A DNA stretch of 60,872 nucleotides from Mycobacteriaceae bacterium (GTDB taxonomy: Bacteria > Actinomycetota > Actinomycetes > Mycobacteriales > Mycobacteriaceae): positions 1 through 60,872 of the forward strand of contig JAPOKC010000016.1 in the NCBI GenBank assembly GCA_029977845.1, in the 5' to 3' direction. Both the position numbers and the translations under genes were made by a program. Position 1 is the stretch's first letter. Every line of letters begins with the position of its first letter. Shown piece by piece: positions 29,751-38,252 of this stretch. A model generated the notes under the pieces. That model saw only the letters and a program-made list of their open reading frames with translations, was not told the DNA's origin and ran no database searches.

Positions 29751-29756
29751 TACGCT
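29751..29756 (+). promoter_or_regulatory. Putative -10 element of the fasciclin gene
   Basis: TACGCT with 9 nt to GTG 29766; a start point about 3 nt before the codon would give an essentially leaderless mRNA. Supports GTG 29766 over ATG 29727. Confidence 0.4.
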
Positions 29757-29765
29757 TGCTCTCTC

Positions 29766-30623
29766 GTGAGCACTTCCAATAGGAGCCTGGGCCTCGTTGC
29801 GGCCGCTGCCGCCATCGCCGTCGCCATTCCGACCGCCGTCCAGGCCTATGCCGAACCCACACCTTCCCCCGCGCCGCCGACCCCGGTTCAGCCCGCCGGC
29901 CCGGTCCCGGCATCGACCAAGGTGCCCGACCCGCAGGGGCCTGGTTGCGACGCCTACCGCGCCAAGAATCCGGCCGGCCCGTCCTCGATCGCGGGGATGG
30001 CGCTGCAGACCGCCTCGCAGGCGATCGCGTCCAACCCCGATCTGAGCACGTTCAGTGCGGCCATCTCGGGCAAGCTCAACCCCGAGATCAACATCGTCAG
30101 CGTCCTCGACGGCGGCCCCTACGTGGTCTTCGCCCCGACCAACGACGCATTCGCCAAACTCGACCCGGCCACCCTCGAGACGCTCACGAGCGATCCGCGG
30201 GTGCTGCTGCCGGTGCTCTTCTACCACATGGTGCTCGGCTACCTCACGCCCAACGATGTGCAGGGCAAGATGCCCACTCAGGACGGCCGCCTCGTGACCG
30301 TGACCGGTAAGGGCGGAGATGTCCGGGTCAACGACAACCGGATCCTGTGCGCCTACACCGCCCACGGCGCCTACATCTACATGATCGACACCGTGCTGAC
30401 GCCGCCGACACCGGGCTCGGCAGCCGCGACAGCGTCGACGAGTGCCAGTGAGACCGCGACACCGACCTCGTCGGCTGCTCCCGAGTCCGCTGCCACCTCG
30501 GTGACCGAGGCGACTCCGTCGACGACGGCCGCACCGGCCACGTCGGCGGCGCCGACGGAGAGCCAGACGGCTCCGGCGGAGCCGGCCACACCGGCGGCGA
30601 CAACGCCGAAGGCCGCCGCCTAG
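29766..30623 (+). CDS. Secreted fasciclin (FAS1)-domain protein
   Basis: 285 aa. Signal peptide to about residue 30, Pro-rich linker, then one FAS1 domain with H1-type VVFAPTNDAFAKL and H2-type VLFYHMVLGYLTPNDV. The protein resembles MPT70/MPT83 in domain plan but has no lipobox. The last 75 residues are Thr/Ser/Ala/Pro-rich and likely O-mannosylated. FAS1 proteins act in adhesion or envelope interaction. Convergent with the hydratase gene 4 bp away. Confidence 0.9.
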   Translation: MSTSNRSLGLVAAAAAIAVAIPTAVQAYAEPTPSPAPPTPVQPAGPVPASTKVPDPQGPGCDAYRAKNPAGPSSIAGMALQTASQAIASNPDLSTFSAAISGKLNPEINIVSVLDGGPYVVFAPTNDAFAKLDPATLETLTSDPRVLLPVLFYHMVLGYLTPNDVQGKMPTQDGRLVTVTGKGGDVRVNDNRILCAYTAHGAYIYMIDTVLTPPTPGSAAATASTSASETATPTSSAAPESAATSVTEATPSTTAAPATSAAPTESQTAPAEPATPAATTPKAAA

Positions 30624-30627
30624 GGGG

Positions 30628-31428
30628 TCAGCGCGCCTTCCACACCGGAGCGCGCTTCTGGGCGAAGGCCAGTGGGCCTTCCATCGCGTCCTCGGAGCTG
30701 AAGACGGTGCGCATCTCCCTGTTGGACCGCTTCCACGCGTCCGTCTCGGCGGTGATGGCGCCCTCATCGACACCGGCCGCCACCCGCTTGCTGGCCTGAA
30801 CCGCCAGGGGTGCGTTGACGGTGATCCGCTCGGCCAGGGCCACCGCGGCCTCGAGCACCGATTCGCCGTCGCCGACGACCTGATTGATCAGGCCCCAGCG
30901 CAGCGCGTCGTCGGCGCTGATCGGCTCACCCGTGAGCAGCAGTTGCATCGCGACCTTGCGGGGCAGCTGGTCGACGATGCGGAACATGCCACCGGCCGCG
31001 GCCACCAGACCGCGCTTGACCTCAGGCAGACCGAACATCGCACTCCGTTGGGCGACGACGAGATCGCTCGCCAGTGCGATCTCGCTGCCGCCGCCGAGTG
31101 CGGTGCCGTTGACCGCGGCAATGATCGGCTTGTCGATGAAGTGCTGCACGTAGCCCGCGAAGCCCCATTCCGGATGATCCGGATGGAAGATGTTCTGCCC
31201 CTGCGAGATCGCCTTCAGGTCGGCACCGGCGCAGAACGACTTGTCGCCGGCGCCGGTGATCACGACGACCCAGACATCCGCGTCGTCCTGGGCCTGCTGC
31301 AGAGCATCGCCCACCCCGATCGACACCGCGGCGTTGACGGCGTTACGCGCCTCCGGCCGGTTGATGGTGATGATCAGGGTGTTACCCCGGCGCTCGGTGA
31401 GAGCGCCGGGGGTCACATCGTCGCTCAT
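30628..31428 (-). CDS. Enoyl-CoA hydratase
   Basis: 266 aa crotonase with both catalytic glutamates, Glu116 (GGGSEIALASD) and Glu136 (LPEVKRGL), and oxyanion segments SFCAGADLKA and NGTALGGG. It therefore should hydrate 2-enoyl-CoA, in contrast to EchA10. The frame is open upstream into the thiolase but ATG 31428 gives the family N-terminus. It follows the thiolase by 2 bp, so the two form a beta-oxidation operon under the operator-bearing promoter at 32.6 kb. Confidence 0.92.
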   Translation of the reverse strand: MSDDVTPGALTERRGNTLIITINRPEARNAVNAAVSIGVGDALQQAQDDADVWVVVITGAGDKSFCAGADLKAISQGQNIFHPDHPEWGFAGYVQHFIDKPIIAAVNGTALGGGSEIALASDLVVAQRSAMFGLPEVKRGLVAAAGGMFRIVDQLPRKVAMQLLLTGEPISADDALRWGLINQVVGDGESVLEAAVALAERITVNAPLAVQASKRVAAGVDEGAITAETDAWKRSNREMRTVFSSEDAMEGPLAFAQKRAPVWKAR

Positions 31429-31430
31429 CC

Positions 31431-32576
31431 CTAGAGCAGTTCGAGGATCGTGGCGTTGGCCTGGCCACCGCCCTCGCACATGGTTTGCAGCCCGTAGCGA
31501 ATGTTGTTGTCCCGCATGTGATAGAGCATCGTCGTCATGATCCGCGCACCCGAGCCGCCGAGCGGGTGACCGAGCGCGATCGCGCCGCCGTTGGGGTTGA
31601 GCTTCTTCTCGTCGGCGCCGATCTCCTTGAGCCACGCCATCGGCACCGGGGCGAAGGCCTCGTTGACCTCGAAGACTCCGATGTCGGAAAGCTTCAGACC
31701 GGACTTCGCCAGCGCCTTCTGGGTGGCCGGGATCGGAGCGGACAGCATCATCACCGGATCGGCGCCGGCCAGCACGGCGGTGTGCACGCGGGCCAGCGGC
31801 TTGAGCCCCAGCGACTTCGCCTTCTCGGCCGACATGAACAGCAGCGCACCGGAACCGTCGGAGATCTGCGATGAGTTTCCGGCGTGGATGACGCCGTCCT
31901 CCTTGAACGCGGTCTTGAGCTGAGCCATCTTCTCCAGTGTGGTGCCCAGCCGGATGCCCTCGTCCTTGTTGACCACATTGCCGTCAGCATCCTTGATGCC
32001 GACGATCTGGTCGTCGAAGGCACCGGAAGCCTGTGCCGCACCGGCCTTCTCGTGCGAGTCCAGTGAGAACTGGTCGAGCATGGTGCGGGTCAGACCCCAC
32101 TTCTCGGCCATCATCTCCGCGCCGATGCCTTGGTTCGGGGTGCGGTCGTAGCGGGCCTTGAAGGCCGGCGAGTACGGGTTGCCGCCGTTGGCCAGCGAGG
32201 CGCCCATCGGGGTGCGTGACATCGACTCGACACCACCGGCGATGACGGCGTCATAGTGGCCGGCCACCACGCCGGCGGCGGCGAAGTGCACGGACTGCTG
32301 GCTCGAACCGCACTGCCGGTCCACCGTCACACCCGGGATGGTCTCCGGCCATCCGGCCGTCAGGACCGCGGTGCGGGCGATGTCGAGGGCCTGCTCGCCG
32401 GCCTGCATGACGCAGCCCCAGATGACGTCGTCGACGATCTCCGGGTCGATACCGGCACGCTGCGCCAGTCCGTTGAGCACCTGCGCCGACAGGTCCGCCG
32501 GATGGACACCGGACAGGCCACCGTTGCGCTTGCCGACTGCCGAGCGCACTGCCTCGACGATTACCGCTTCCGCCAT
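31431..32576 (-). CDS. Acetyl-CoA acetyltransferase (thiolase)
   Basis: 381 aa. Catalytic Cys89 (DRQCGSSQQ), His337 (ALGHPLGGSG) and Cys367 (CEGGGQANA). VNEAFAPVPMAWLKE is also typical. The degradative type of thiolase cleaves 3-ketoacyl-CoA in the last step of beta-oxidation; substrate chain length cannot be read. ATG 32576 with GAAGGAGAA 6 nt upstream is preferred to the longer open frame from 32621, which would run through the promoter. Confidence 0.94.
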   Translation of the reverse strand: MAEAVIVEAVRSAVGKRNGGLSGVHPADLSAQVLNGLAQRAGIDPEIVDDVIWGCVMQAGEQALDIARTAVLTAGWPETIPGVTVDRQCGSSQQSVHFAAAGVVAGHYDAVIAGGVESMSRTPMGASLANGGNPYSPAFKARYDRTPNQGIGAEMMAEKWGLTRTMLDQFSLDSHEKAGAAQASGAFDDQIVGIKDADGNVVNKDEGIRLGTTLEKMAQLKTAFKEDGVIHAGNSSQISDGSGALLFMSAEKAKSLGLKPLARVHTAVLAGADPVMMLSAPIPATQKALAKSGLKLSDIGVFEVNEAFAPVPMAWLKEIGADEKKLNPNGGAIALGHPLGGSGARIMTTMLYHMRDNNIRYGLQTMCEGGGQANATILELL

Positions 32577-32611
32577 CGACTTCTCCTTCACTTCAAATCG
32601 GGGTTCAACTG

Positions 32612-32641
32612 ATTGTGACAACCAACCAACCGTTTGGTCAA
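32612..32641 (-). promoter_or_regulatory. Promoter and operator-like palindrome of the thiolase-hydratase operon
   Basis: On the minus strand, -35 TTGACC (32636-32641), 18-bp spacer, -10 CACAAT (32612-32617). The spacer and -35 carry ACCAAACGGTTGGTTGG (32622-32638), whose inner ACCAACCGTTTGGT is palindromic at 12 of 14 positions. A near copy lies in the SDR-NMO promoter. Consistent with a TetR-family operator controlling fatty acid catabolism genes. Confidence 0.5.
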
Positions 32642-34314
32642 TGTGATCCCGACTGCTTCACACCGTGAACCGGCAGGTCGTCGTCCCACGGCTGGCTGAC
32701 CACCATGTCGTGAACGTTGAGGTAACCGGTCTCGAACACGCCGGTGGCGGCGTCGACCAGCCGGTAATGCTGCGTCTGCCGGTGGATGGGCTGGGCGTCG
32801 AGAACGACCACCCGCACCTCTCCCGGTTCGAAATGGCAGCGGCGCTGCATCGCGTCGATGAGCTGTTCGTTGTGCATGTGGCCGTCGCCGAAGTTCCAGC
32901 CGATCGCCATACTGCAGATCCGCTCACCGTCGGTGACGGAGTAATCGTCCTCGTTCTGACCCGCCATCGCGCGGTGGGCGAGGGTGAACAGCGCACGGCC
33001 GTGGGTGTTGAAACCCCGGAACGCATAGCCCATGTAGATCGGGATCTGCGCGGCTTCCTTACTGCCGTAGAACTTCTCCAGCTGGGCGGCCGGCATATTC
33101 GCGATCGCCACGATGCCGCGGTCGATCTTCTCCTCGGCCGATGGTTTGACACACCACAGCGTGGTGTCCCAGTTACCCGCGTAGTAGCGCATGCCCGGAA
33201 GAAAGGAGATCTTGCGCGGCATCAGGTTTCCGGCGATGACCATGCTGATCTGAACCGCGAACAACAGCACCGGAAGCGGATTGGTCATATCGGTGAGCCG
33301 GACGTCGGCATGCCCGACGAACAGGACGAGCACCGAGAAGATCATGAACACGTTCCACTCCAGCGGAACGCCCATCGGGATCGACGACAGGATCCCCAGG
33401 TGGAAGCACACCATGACGGTTGCCGCGATCGCGGTGGGCCAGCCGCCGTGGGAGAACAACAGCACCAACGGCACCAGCATTTCGATGGCGGTGCTCAGAT
33501 GCGCCACCAGATTGGCCGGCCAGCCGGGCCGAAGGTCGTCGGGGAACTTCCGGAAGAACTTTCTCTTCAGCGCTCGGGGCCGGACGACCGGGCTGTTGGA
33601 CAGCATGGTGGAGACCGTGAACGGGAAGTGCCGGGTCAATTTCGAAGAGCCGGCCCCCAGCCAGATCGCGACGCAGACCAGTTTCGCCGCGACGAGCACG
33701 TTGATCCCGCCGAACAGGAAGGCCACCATGAACGGCGCATAGACCTCGCCACGGGCAGCCAGGAAGATCACCTTGTCCCGCAGTCCGGCCAGCGCCAGCA
33801 GGACCAGTGCCGTCCAGGTGAGCCAGGCCGGTAGCAATCCCGACTCGGTGGCATTGGAGAACAGTGCGACGGTCAGCGTCACCAGCAGCGCGCCGTAGAG
33901 CAGCACATCGACGGGCTCCCGGTTGTCGCCTCTGGTGAGCGGCACCCGATCCGGCCACGGCGGCAGCCGAATGGTGTTGGGCCGCAACCAGTAGATGGCC
34001 GATCCCATCGGCGGGAAGAACCGGTTGTTCAGCGGTCCGAAGCCGCAACCGAGTCCGACGACCTCGAACAGCGCCGTGAAGAACACGACCTTCTGGAACA
34101 CGATCGGCTCGGTCCACGAGTGGCCCAGATTGATCAGCGCCGCAAATCCGATGTACGCCAGGATCTTGACCACATAGAACAGGTGCAGGGCGACGGGTGC
34201 GCCGAAGCCGACCTCAGCCCAGTGCCGGGCCATCGGCCGGATCTTCTCGGCGCGGGTGCCCTTGCTCCACTCATCGAAGTCGATGACCGGAACATCCTGC
34301 GAGAGAAAACCCAT
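32638..34314 (-). CDS. DUF3556 transmembrane protein
   Basis: 558 aa with about ten helices in the first 370 residues, then a soluble C-terminal region (from MRYYAGNWDTTLWC) with many conserved aromatic and His residues (RGFNTHGRAL, IGWNFGDGHMHNEQL, HYRLVDAATG). This two-part plan fits the mycobacterial DUF3556 family; the membrane part recalls HTTM/gamma-carboxylase-like proteins. It precedes the thiolase operon and is followed upstream by DoxX and acyltransferase genes on the same strand. Role unknown, probably in lipid or redox metabolism at the membrane. Confidence 0.8.
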   Translation of the reverse strand: MGFLSQDVPVIDFDEWSKGTRAEKIRPMARHWAEVGFGAPVALHLFYVVKILAYIGFAALINLGHSWTEPIVFQKVVFFTALFEVVGLGCGFGPLNNRFFPPMGSAIYWLRPNTIRLPPWPDRVPLTRGDNREPVDVLLYGALLVTLTVALFSNATESGLLPAWLTWTALVLLALAGLRDKVIFLAARGEVYAPFMVAFLFGGINVLVAAKLVCVAIWLGAGSSKLTRHFPFTVSTMLSNSPVVRPRALKRKFFRKFPDDLRPGWPANLVAHLSTAIEMLVPLVLLFSHGGWPTAIAATVMVCFHLGILSSIPMGVPLEWNVFMIFSVLVLFVGHADVRLTDMTNPLPVLLFAVQISMVIAGNLMPRKISFLPGMRYYAGNWDTTLWCVKPSAEEKIDRGIVAIANMPAAQLEKFYGSKEAAQIPIYMGYAFRGFNTHGRALFTLAHRAMAGQNEDDYSVTDGERICSMAIGWNFGDGHMHNEQLIDAMQRRCHFEPGEVRVVVLDAQPIHRQTQHYRLVDAATGVFETGYLNVHDMVVSQPWDDDLPVHGVKQSGSH

Positions 34315-34323
34315 GCCTCTTTT

Positions 34324-34842
34324 CTAGCCGGTCTTGGCCGGCGGGCGATAGAAGATCGCCAACTGTCCGATTCCGCCGGCCAGGCCGAGGCCGAGCGCGA
34401 TGGCCAGACCCCGCCAGCCGTGCAGGAAGTGGTAGTCGCTGCTGCCGGAGAACAGCAGATAGTCCAGGCTGTAGCGCCCCGCGCCGGTCGCGGCGACCGA
34501 CACCGCCGCAGCGGCCAGCACCAGGTTGTACTCCCAGCCCTCCTTGACGATGAAGAACCCGTTGTTGCGGTGCACCGTCCAGGCGGCCACCAGCATCAGC
34601 GCGACGAAACCCGCCGCGCAGACCGGTGTCAGCAACCCGGCCGCCAGGCCGAGTCCGGCGGCCATCTCGGTGCTCGCGGCCAGCCGGGCGTGGAACTTCC
34701 CCGGCCGCATGCCCATACTGTCGAACCAGCCGGCGGTGCCGGCGATACCGCCGCCGCCGAAGAATTTGTTGTAGCCGTGGGCGGCCATCGTGGTTCCGAG
34801 GACCAGTCGCAGGATCAGGAGTCCGAGATCGTAAGCGTTCAC
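34324..34842 (-). CDS. DoxX-family membrane protein
   Basis: 172 aa, four helices. LILRLVLGTTMAAHGYNKFFG, then AASTEMAAGLGLAAGLLTP and the NNGFFIVKEGWEYNLVLAA segment are DoxX features. Mycobacterial DoxX proteins have been linked to redox complexes with superoxide dismutase. GTG 34842 overlaps the stop of the acyltransferase-like gene (GTGA), and DUF3556 follows 9 bp later, so the three form an operon. Confidence 0.88.
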   Translation of the reverse strand: MNAYDLGLLILRLVLGTTMAAHGYNKFFGGGGIAGTAGWFDSMGMRPGKFHARLAASTEMAAGLGLAAGLLTPVCAAGFVALMLVAAWTVHRNNGFFIVKEGWEYNLVLAAAAVSVAATGAGRYSLDYLLFSGSSDYHFLHGWRGLAIALGLGLAGGIGQLAIFYRPPAKTG

Positions 34843-36047
34843 GACTGCAAACCTAAAGCATCCGACAGCCGATCCACATACTCCTCGACGTTGACGTTGC
34901 CGGTATCGGCATGCACGCTGATCGCCAGACGCTCGCCGATTCCGTGCACCCCGTGAGTGAGGCTCTGCATGGGCGAGAGCGCCGGGTACCCGGCGGTCAG
35001 GACCACCGGGCAGCCTCCGAAGGCCAGGTCCGCCAGCCCGCGGTTGACGCTGGAGACGACGGTGTTGCCGGTCACCGCGGGTGTGCGCGCAGTCGGATCG
35101 AACTTCCCCACCCCCCACCGCAGCACCGAGGCCGGCACCGCGGCGAAGGCCGCCTCCGATGCCCGCATGGCGGGGTGCGCCCCGCGGCGGCGGTGTGCGG
35201 CGAGTTCGGCGGCGATGCGCCCGGCTCTGGCCTGCCGATCCAGTTCCGGGAAGAGCCCGACGCCGACATTGCGGAAGTTGTTGCGCGCGCGTGCATGTGC
35301 CGATGCCATCGGCACTTCGGCTCCCAGCCGGGAGATGTCCTCACCGCGGGCGGCCAGGTAGCCGCCGAGCGCCTCGGATATCGCAACCATCGCTCCGATC
35401 GTGACGGTGGGGCCGGAAAGGTTCTCGCGCAGCAGCTCGAGGGTGCGAAACGCAGGAGCGCCCGATGGGGCGGCGTTCACGCCCGACAGCGGGCGGGGTC
35501 CATCCGGTGCCGGGATCCGCCCGGCCTCGACATCGCGCTCGAAGTGCCGGTGCGTTCGCGCCGCCATCAGCCCGCGCCAGGGCAGGAAACCACGGTTCGG
35601 GGTTAAGACGGGAGGCGGTCCGGTGCGTCTGCCGAGAAGCACGCCCGCAAGCGCCGCAGCCCGGTTTCCGTCGGCGAACGCATGCGTCATCTGGATCGCC
35701 ACGACGCAACGCGATTCCGATCGGAACACGTGCATCCTCCAGTTCATGACGGTCGCGTCGAGCTGGTCGGCCCGCGAGAGGACATCCAGGCACTGTTGCC
35801 ATTCCGCGGTTCCGTGCTCGACGAATTGCCGGTCCTCGACCTCGCCGCGGACCCAGCGCGGGTAACGCCACCGGCTGTCGTCGCGCACCCGCAACCGCAA
35901 CTCATCACAGTCCTGCGCACGGGTCCGGACCTCATCGACCGCCGACGGGTGAGGGGTTCCATCGAAGACGTAGAGCAGGAACTGATCGTTGCGCACCTTG
36001 GCCGACAGCCAGAGCAGCTGTGCATCGGCAGCGGCCATCGTCGACAT
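34839..36047 (-). CDS. WS/DGAT- or condensation-like acyltransferase with altered HH motif
   Basis: 402 aa. The fold pattern is that of CoA-dependent acyltransferases: N-terminal half with QMTHAFADGNRAAAL, C-terminal half with RNNFRNVGVGLFPEL and VSSVNRGLADLAFGGCPV. The HHxxxDG motif reads THAFADG: the second, catalytic His122 and Asp126-Gly127 are kept, but the first His is Thr121. It is shorter than typical WS/DGAT proteins. It may transfer an acyl chain to an unknown acceptor. First gene of the DoxX-DUF3556 operon. Confidence 0.7.
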   Translation of the reverse strand: MSTMAAADAQLLWLSAKVRNDQFLLYVFDGTPHPSAVDEVRTRAQDCDELRLRVRDDSRWRYPRWVRGEVEDRQFVEHGTAEWQQCLDVLSRADQLDATVMNWRMHVFRSESRCVVAIQMTHAFADGNRAAALAGVLLGRRTGPPPVLTPNRGFLPWRGLMAARTHRHFERDVEAGRIPAPDGPRPLSGVNAAPSGAPAFRTLELLRENLSGPTVTIGAMVAISEALGGYLAARGEDISRLGAEVPMASAHARARNNFRNVGVGLFPELDRQARAGRIAAELAAHRRRGAHPAMRASEAAFAAVPASVLRWGVGKFDPTARTPAVTGNTVVSSVNRGLADLAFGGCPVVLTAGYPALSPMQSLTHGVHGIGERLAISVHADTGNVNVEEYVDRLSDALGLQS

Positions 36048-36072
36048 GGGTGTCAGGCTACGGTTCGGCGGT

Positions 36073-36078
36073 TACGAT
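36073..36078 (+). promoter_or_regulatory. -10 element of the SDR gene at 36085 (leaderless)
   Basis: TACGAT, six bases (TCGGCG), then ATG 36085, inside the 37-bp gap between divergent genes. Confidence 0.6.
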
Positions 36079-36084
36079 TCGGCG

Positions 36085-36879
36085 ATGCAACCGGCCGCAC
36101 TGGTCACCGGAGCCTCCTCGGGCATCGGTGCCGAATTCGCCCGCGAGCTCTCCCGCCGCGGTCATCACGTGATCCTGGTCGCCCGCCGGGCGGACCGGCT
36201 GGCCGATCTGGTCGCCGAGTTGGGTTCGCGCAGTTCGGTTGTGGCGGCTGATCTTTCGCTTCGCCAGAACCGCGCCGCGTTGCCCGGCCGAGTCGCCGGG
36301 CTGGGGCTGCAGGTCGATGTGCTGATCAACAATGCCGGACTGACCACGATGGGGCCGCAGCGATCGGCCGATCCGGATGCCGAGCTCAACGAGATCGAGG
36401 TCGACATCGCCGCTGTGGTGGACCTGTGCACCCGGTTCCTTCCCGGCATGGTGCAGCGTCATCGCGGCGCGGTGCTCAACGTCGCCTCGGTCGGAGCCTT
36501 CGGTCCGCTGCCGGGTCAAGCCGTTTACGGGGCCGCCAAGGCATTCGTGCTGTCCTACACCCACGCGTTGCGCGGCGAACTGCGCGGAACCGGCGTCACC
36601 GCGACCGCGCTGTGCCCCGGTCCGGTGCACACCGGCTTCGGGGAGTCGGCGGGATTCTCGATGACCGAGGCCGAGAAACTGCTGCCCAAGCCCATGTGGG
36701 TTCCCGCCGACGAGGTGGCCAGAGCCGGTCTCGACGGCATGGCGGCCGGCAAGGCGGTGGTGATTCCCGGCCGGCTGAACCGGGCGGCCGCGGCGTTCTA
36801 CCACGTGATGCCCAGGAGCCTGATGGTCTCGCTCCTGGCCCGCAGCCACCCGGGCCTGCGCAATCGAAATCCGGGTTAG
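36085..36879 (+). CDS. Short-chain dehydrogenase/reductase, DltE-like
   Basis: 264 aa. TGASSGIG (8-15), NNAG (82-85), Ser135 and Tyr148-x3-Lys152 (YGAAK). The C-terminus (VPADEVARAGLDGMAAGKAVVIPG) is usual for the YqjQ/DltE-like SDR group, often annotated as ketoacyl reductases. NADP preference is suggested by the basic VARRADR after strand 2. The ATG is six bases after TACGAT. Convergent, with a 4-bp overlap, with the hydrolase gene. Confidence 0.9.
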   Translation: MQPAALVTGASSGIGAEFARELSRRGHHVILVARRADRLADLVAELGSRSSVVAADLSLRQNRAALPGRVAGLGLQVDVLINNAGLTTMGPQRSADPDAELNEIEVDIAAVVDLCTRFLPGMVQRHRGAVLNVASVGAFGPLPGQAVYGAAKAFVLSYTHALRGELRGTGVTATALCPGPVHTGFGESAGFSMTEAEKLLPKPMWVPADEVARAGLDGMAAGKAVVIPGRLNRAAAAFYHVMPRSLMVSLLARSHPGLRNRNPG

Positions 36880-37757
36880 CGCAGGAACTCCACGATCCGC
36901 CGGCCGATCTCGTCGGGCCGGTCGAGTTGCAGGAAGTGTCCCGCCCGTTCGACCACACCGACATCGCTTCCCGGCGGCAGTACCGGACGAACCAGCGGCG
37001 CAAGTGCTGCCGTCATGCAACCGTCATCCACGCCGTGCAGATACAACGTGGGCAACCGGGGCGGCTCGGTCCACCAGCGATGCAATTCGGCGTACTGCGC
37101 CGGCGGCCGAAGGAACTTCAGGTTGGTCCGGTATGTACCGAGAGCCGCTCGCCAGTTATCCGGTGAGCCGATCGCAGCCATCACGTGGCGGATGTCCTCA
37201 CTCGCCTCATAATTCGGCGACCACCGCCGCCACAGCCGGGGGACGATCCAGGACCTCGCGCGCTCGGCCAGAACAGGCAGTTGGAAATAGCCCATGTACC
37301 AACTGAGTCGCAGTTGTCCGGGCAGCAACGGCAGCCACGTCAGGTACGCGCGCCGCAAGGTCGGCGCCGGCGGCACCGACATGATCACCGCCTTGTGGAA
37401 CGGACTGTCTGGCATGGCCGCCAATCCGTTGGCCGCCAAAGCGCCCCAGTCATGGCCGATCAGCACGTCGTCGGCGGTCGGGTTCGATGCCGCGTGGACC
37501 CGCAGCGCATCGTCCATGATCGCCCCGATGTGATAGGAGCGGTCGGTCGGCAGGCCCGACGGGGCGTAGCCACGCATGAACGGTGCGACCACCCGGTAGC
37601 CGGCCGCGACCAGATACGGCGCCAGGGTGCGGAAACCATGCGGGGTGTCGGGAAAACCGTGCAGGCACAATGCAATCGGACCTTGCTCGGGACCCCAGGC
37701 CAAGGCCGTCAACCGCACGGTGGGTGCCTCAATCTCGATCACACGCGGTTCTGCCAT
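36876..37757 (-). CDS. Alpha/beta hydrolase, epoxide-hydrolase-like
   Basis: 293 aa. Oxyanion motif HGFPD (33-37), nucleophile elbow GHDWGA with Asp103, acid in HGVDDGCM, and base His in ERAGHFLQLD. An Asp nucleophile with HGxP suggests an epoxide hydrolase or haloalkane-dehalogenase relative rather than an esterase. The lid tyrosines of epoxide hydrolases are plausible (RSYHIG, YMGYF) but not assigned. Upstream on minus is the Mce-associated pair, only 9 bp away, so co-transcription is possible. Confidence 0.85.
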   Translation of the reverse strand: MAEPRVIEIEAPTVRLTALAWGPEQGPIALCLHGFPDTPHGFRTLAPYLVAAGYRVVAPFMRGYAPSGLPTDRSYHIGAIMDDALRVHAASNPTADDVLIGHDWGALAANGLAAMPDSPFHKAVIMSVPPAPTLRRAYLTWLPLLPGQLRLSWYMGYFQLPVLAERARSWIVPRLWRRWSPNYEASEDIRHVMAAIGSPDNWRAALGTYRTNLKFLRPPAQYAELHRWWTEPPRLPTLYLHGVDDGCMTAALAPLVRPVLPPGSDVGVVERAGHFLQLDRPDEIGRRIVEFLR

Positions 37758-37766
37758 CGCCGCCTC

Positions 37767-38252
37767 CTAGATCTCATCAAACGAAGAGATCAACCAGCGA
37801 CCGCCGACCTTTTCCATCGTCAGTTGAATGCTCGATGCGGCCAGTGCCGGGGGTTTGGCGCCCTGAGTGAGCGTCTGGTCGACAAAGGCAAGCAGGACCG
37901 CCCGGTCCTTGTCTGCTGAGACCACCGATATCGCCGGCACCTTGGCCACCGCCGAGATCCGATCCTTCTTCGACGCGGGCACAACAACGGTCTGGATCAG
38001 TTGGGTGTAGACGTCCAGGAACTGTCCGGTGAGACCCGCACGCGCCTCATCGAGGGTCTTCTCAGCTGTGTCGGGCTGGTAACTCAGCATCGCCACAATG
38101 GATTCGCGGGCCGTTCGCATCGCGTCATCACCGGAACGCTGAGTCGCGTTGCGCGATGAGCTGTCCCAGGACAACCAGATTCCACTGACCACCAGTAGCA
38201 GCGCCAGCGCCGGAAGGGCCAACCCCCGCAACCGTTCCCGGATCGCTGTCAC
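37767..38252 (-). CDS. Orphan Mce-associated membrane protein (second of pair)
   Basis: 161 aa. One N-terminal helix (LALPALALLLVVSGIWLSW) and a periplasmic domain with the Mam/OMAM pattern (GLTGQFLDVYTQLIQTVVVPASKKDRI). The family stabilises Mce lipid importers. The GTG start overlaps the upstream gene (GTGA). No mce genes are in the window, so this is an orphan pair like Rv1362c-Rv1363c. Confidence 0.85.
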   Translation of the reverse strand: MTAIRERLRGLALPALALLLVVSGIWLSWDSSSRNATQRSGDDAMRTARESIVAMLSYQPDTAEKTLDEARAGLTGQFLDVYTQLIQTVVVPASKKDRISAVAKVPAISVVSADKDRAVLLAFVDQTLTQGAKPPALAASSIQLTMEKVGGRWLISSFDEI

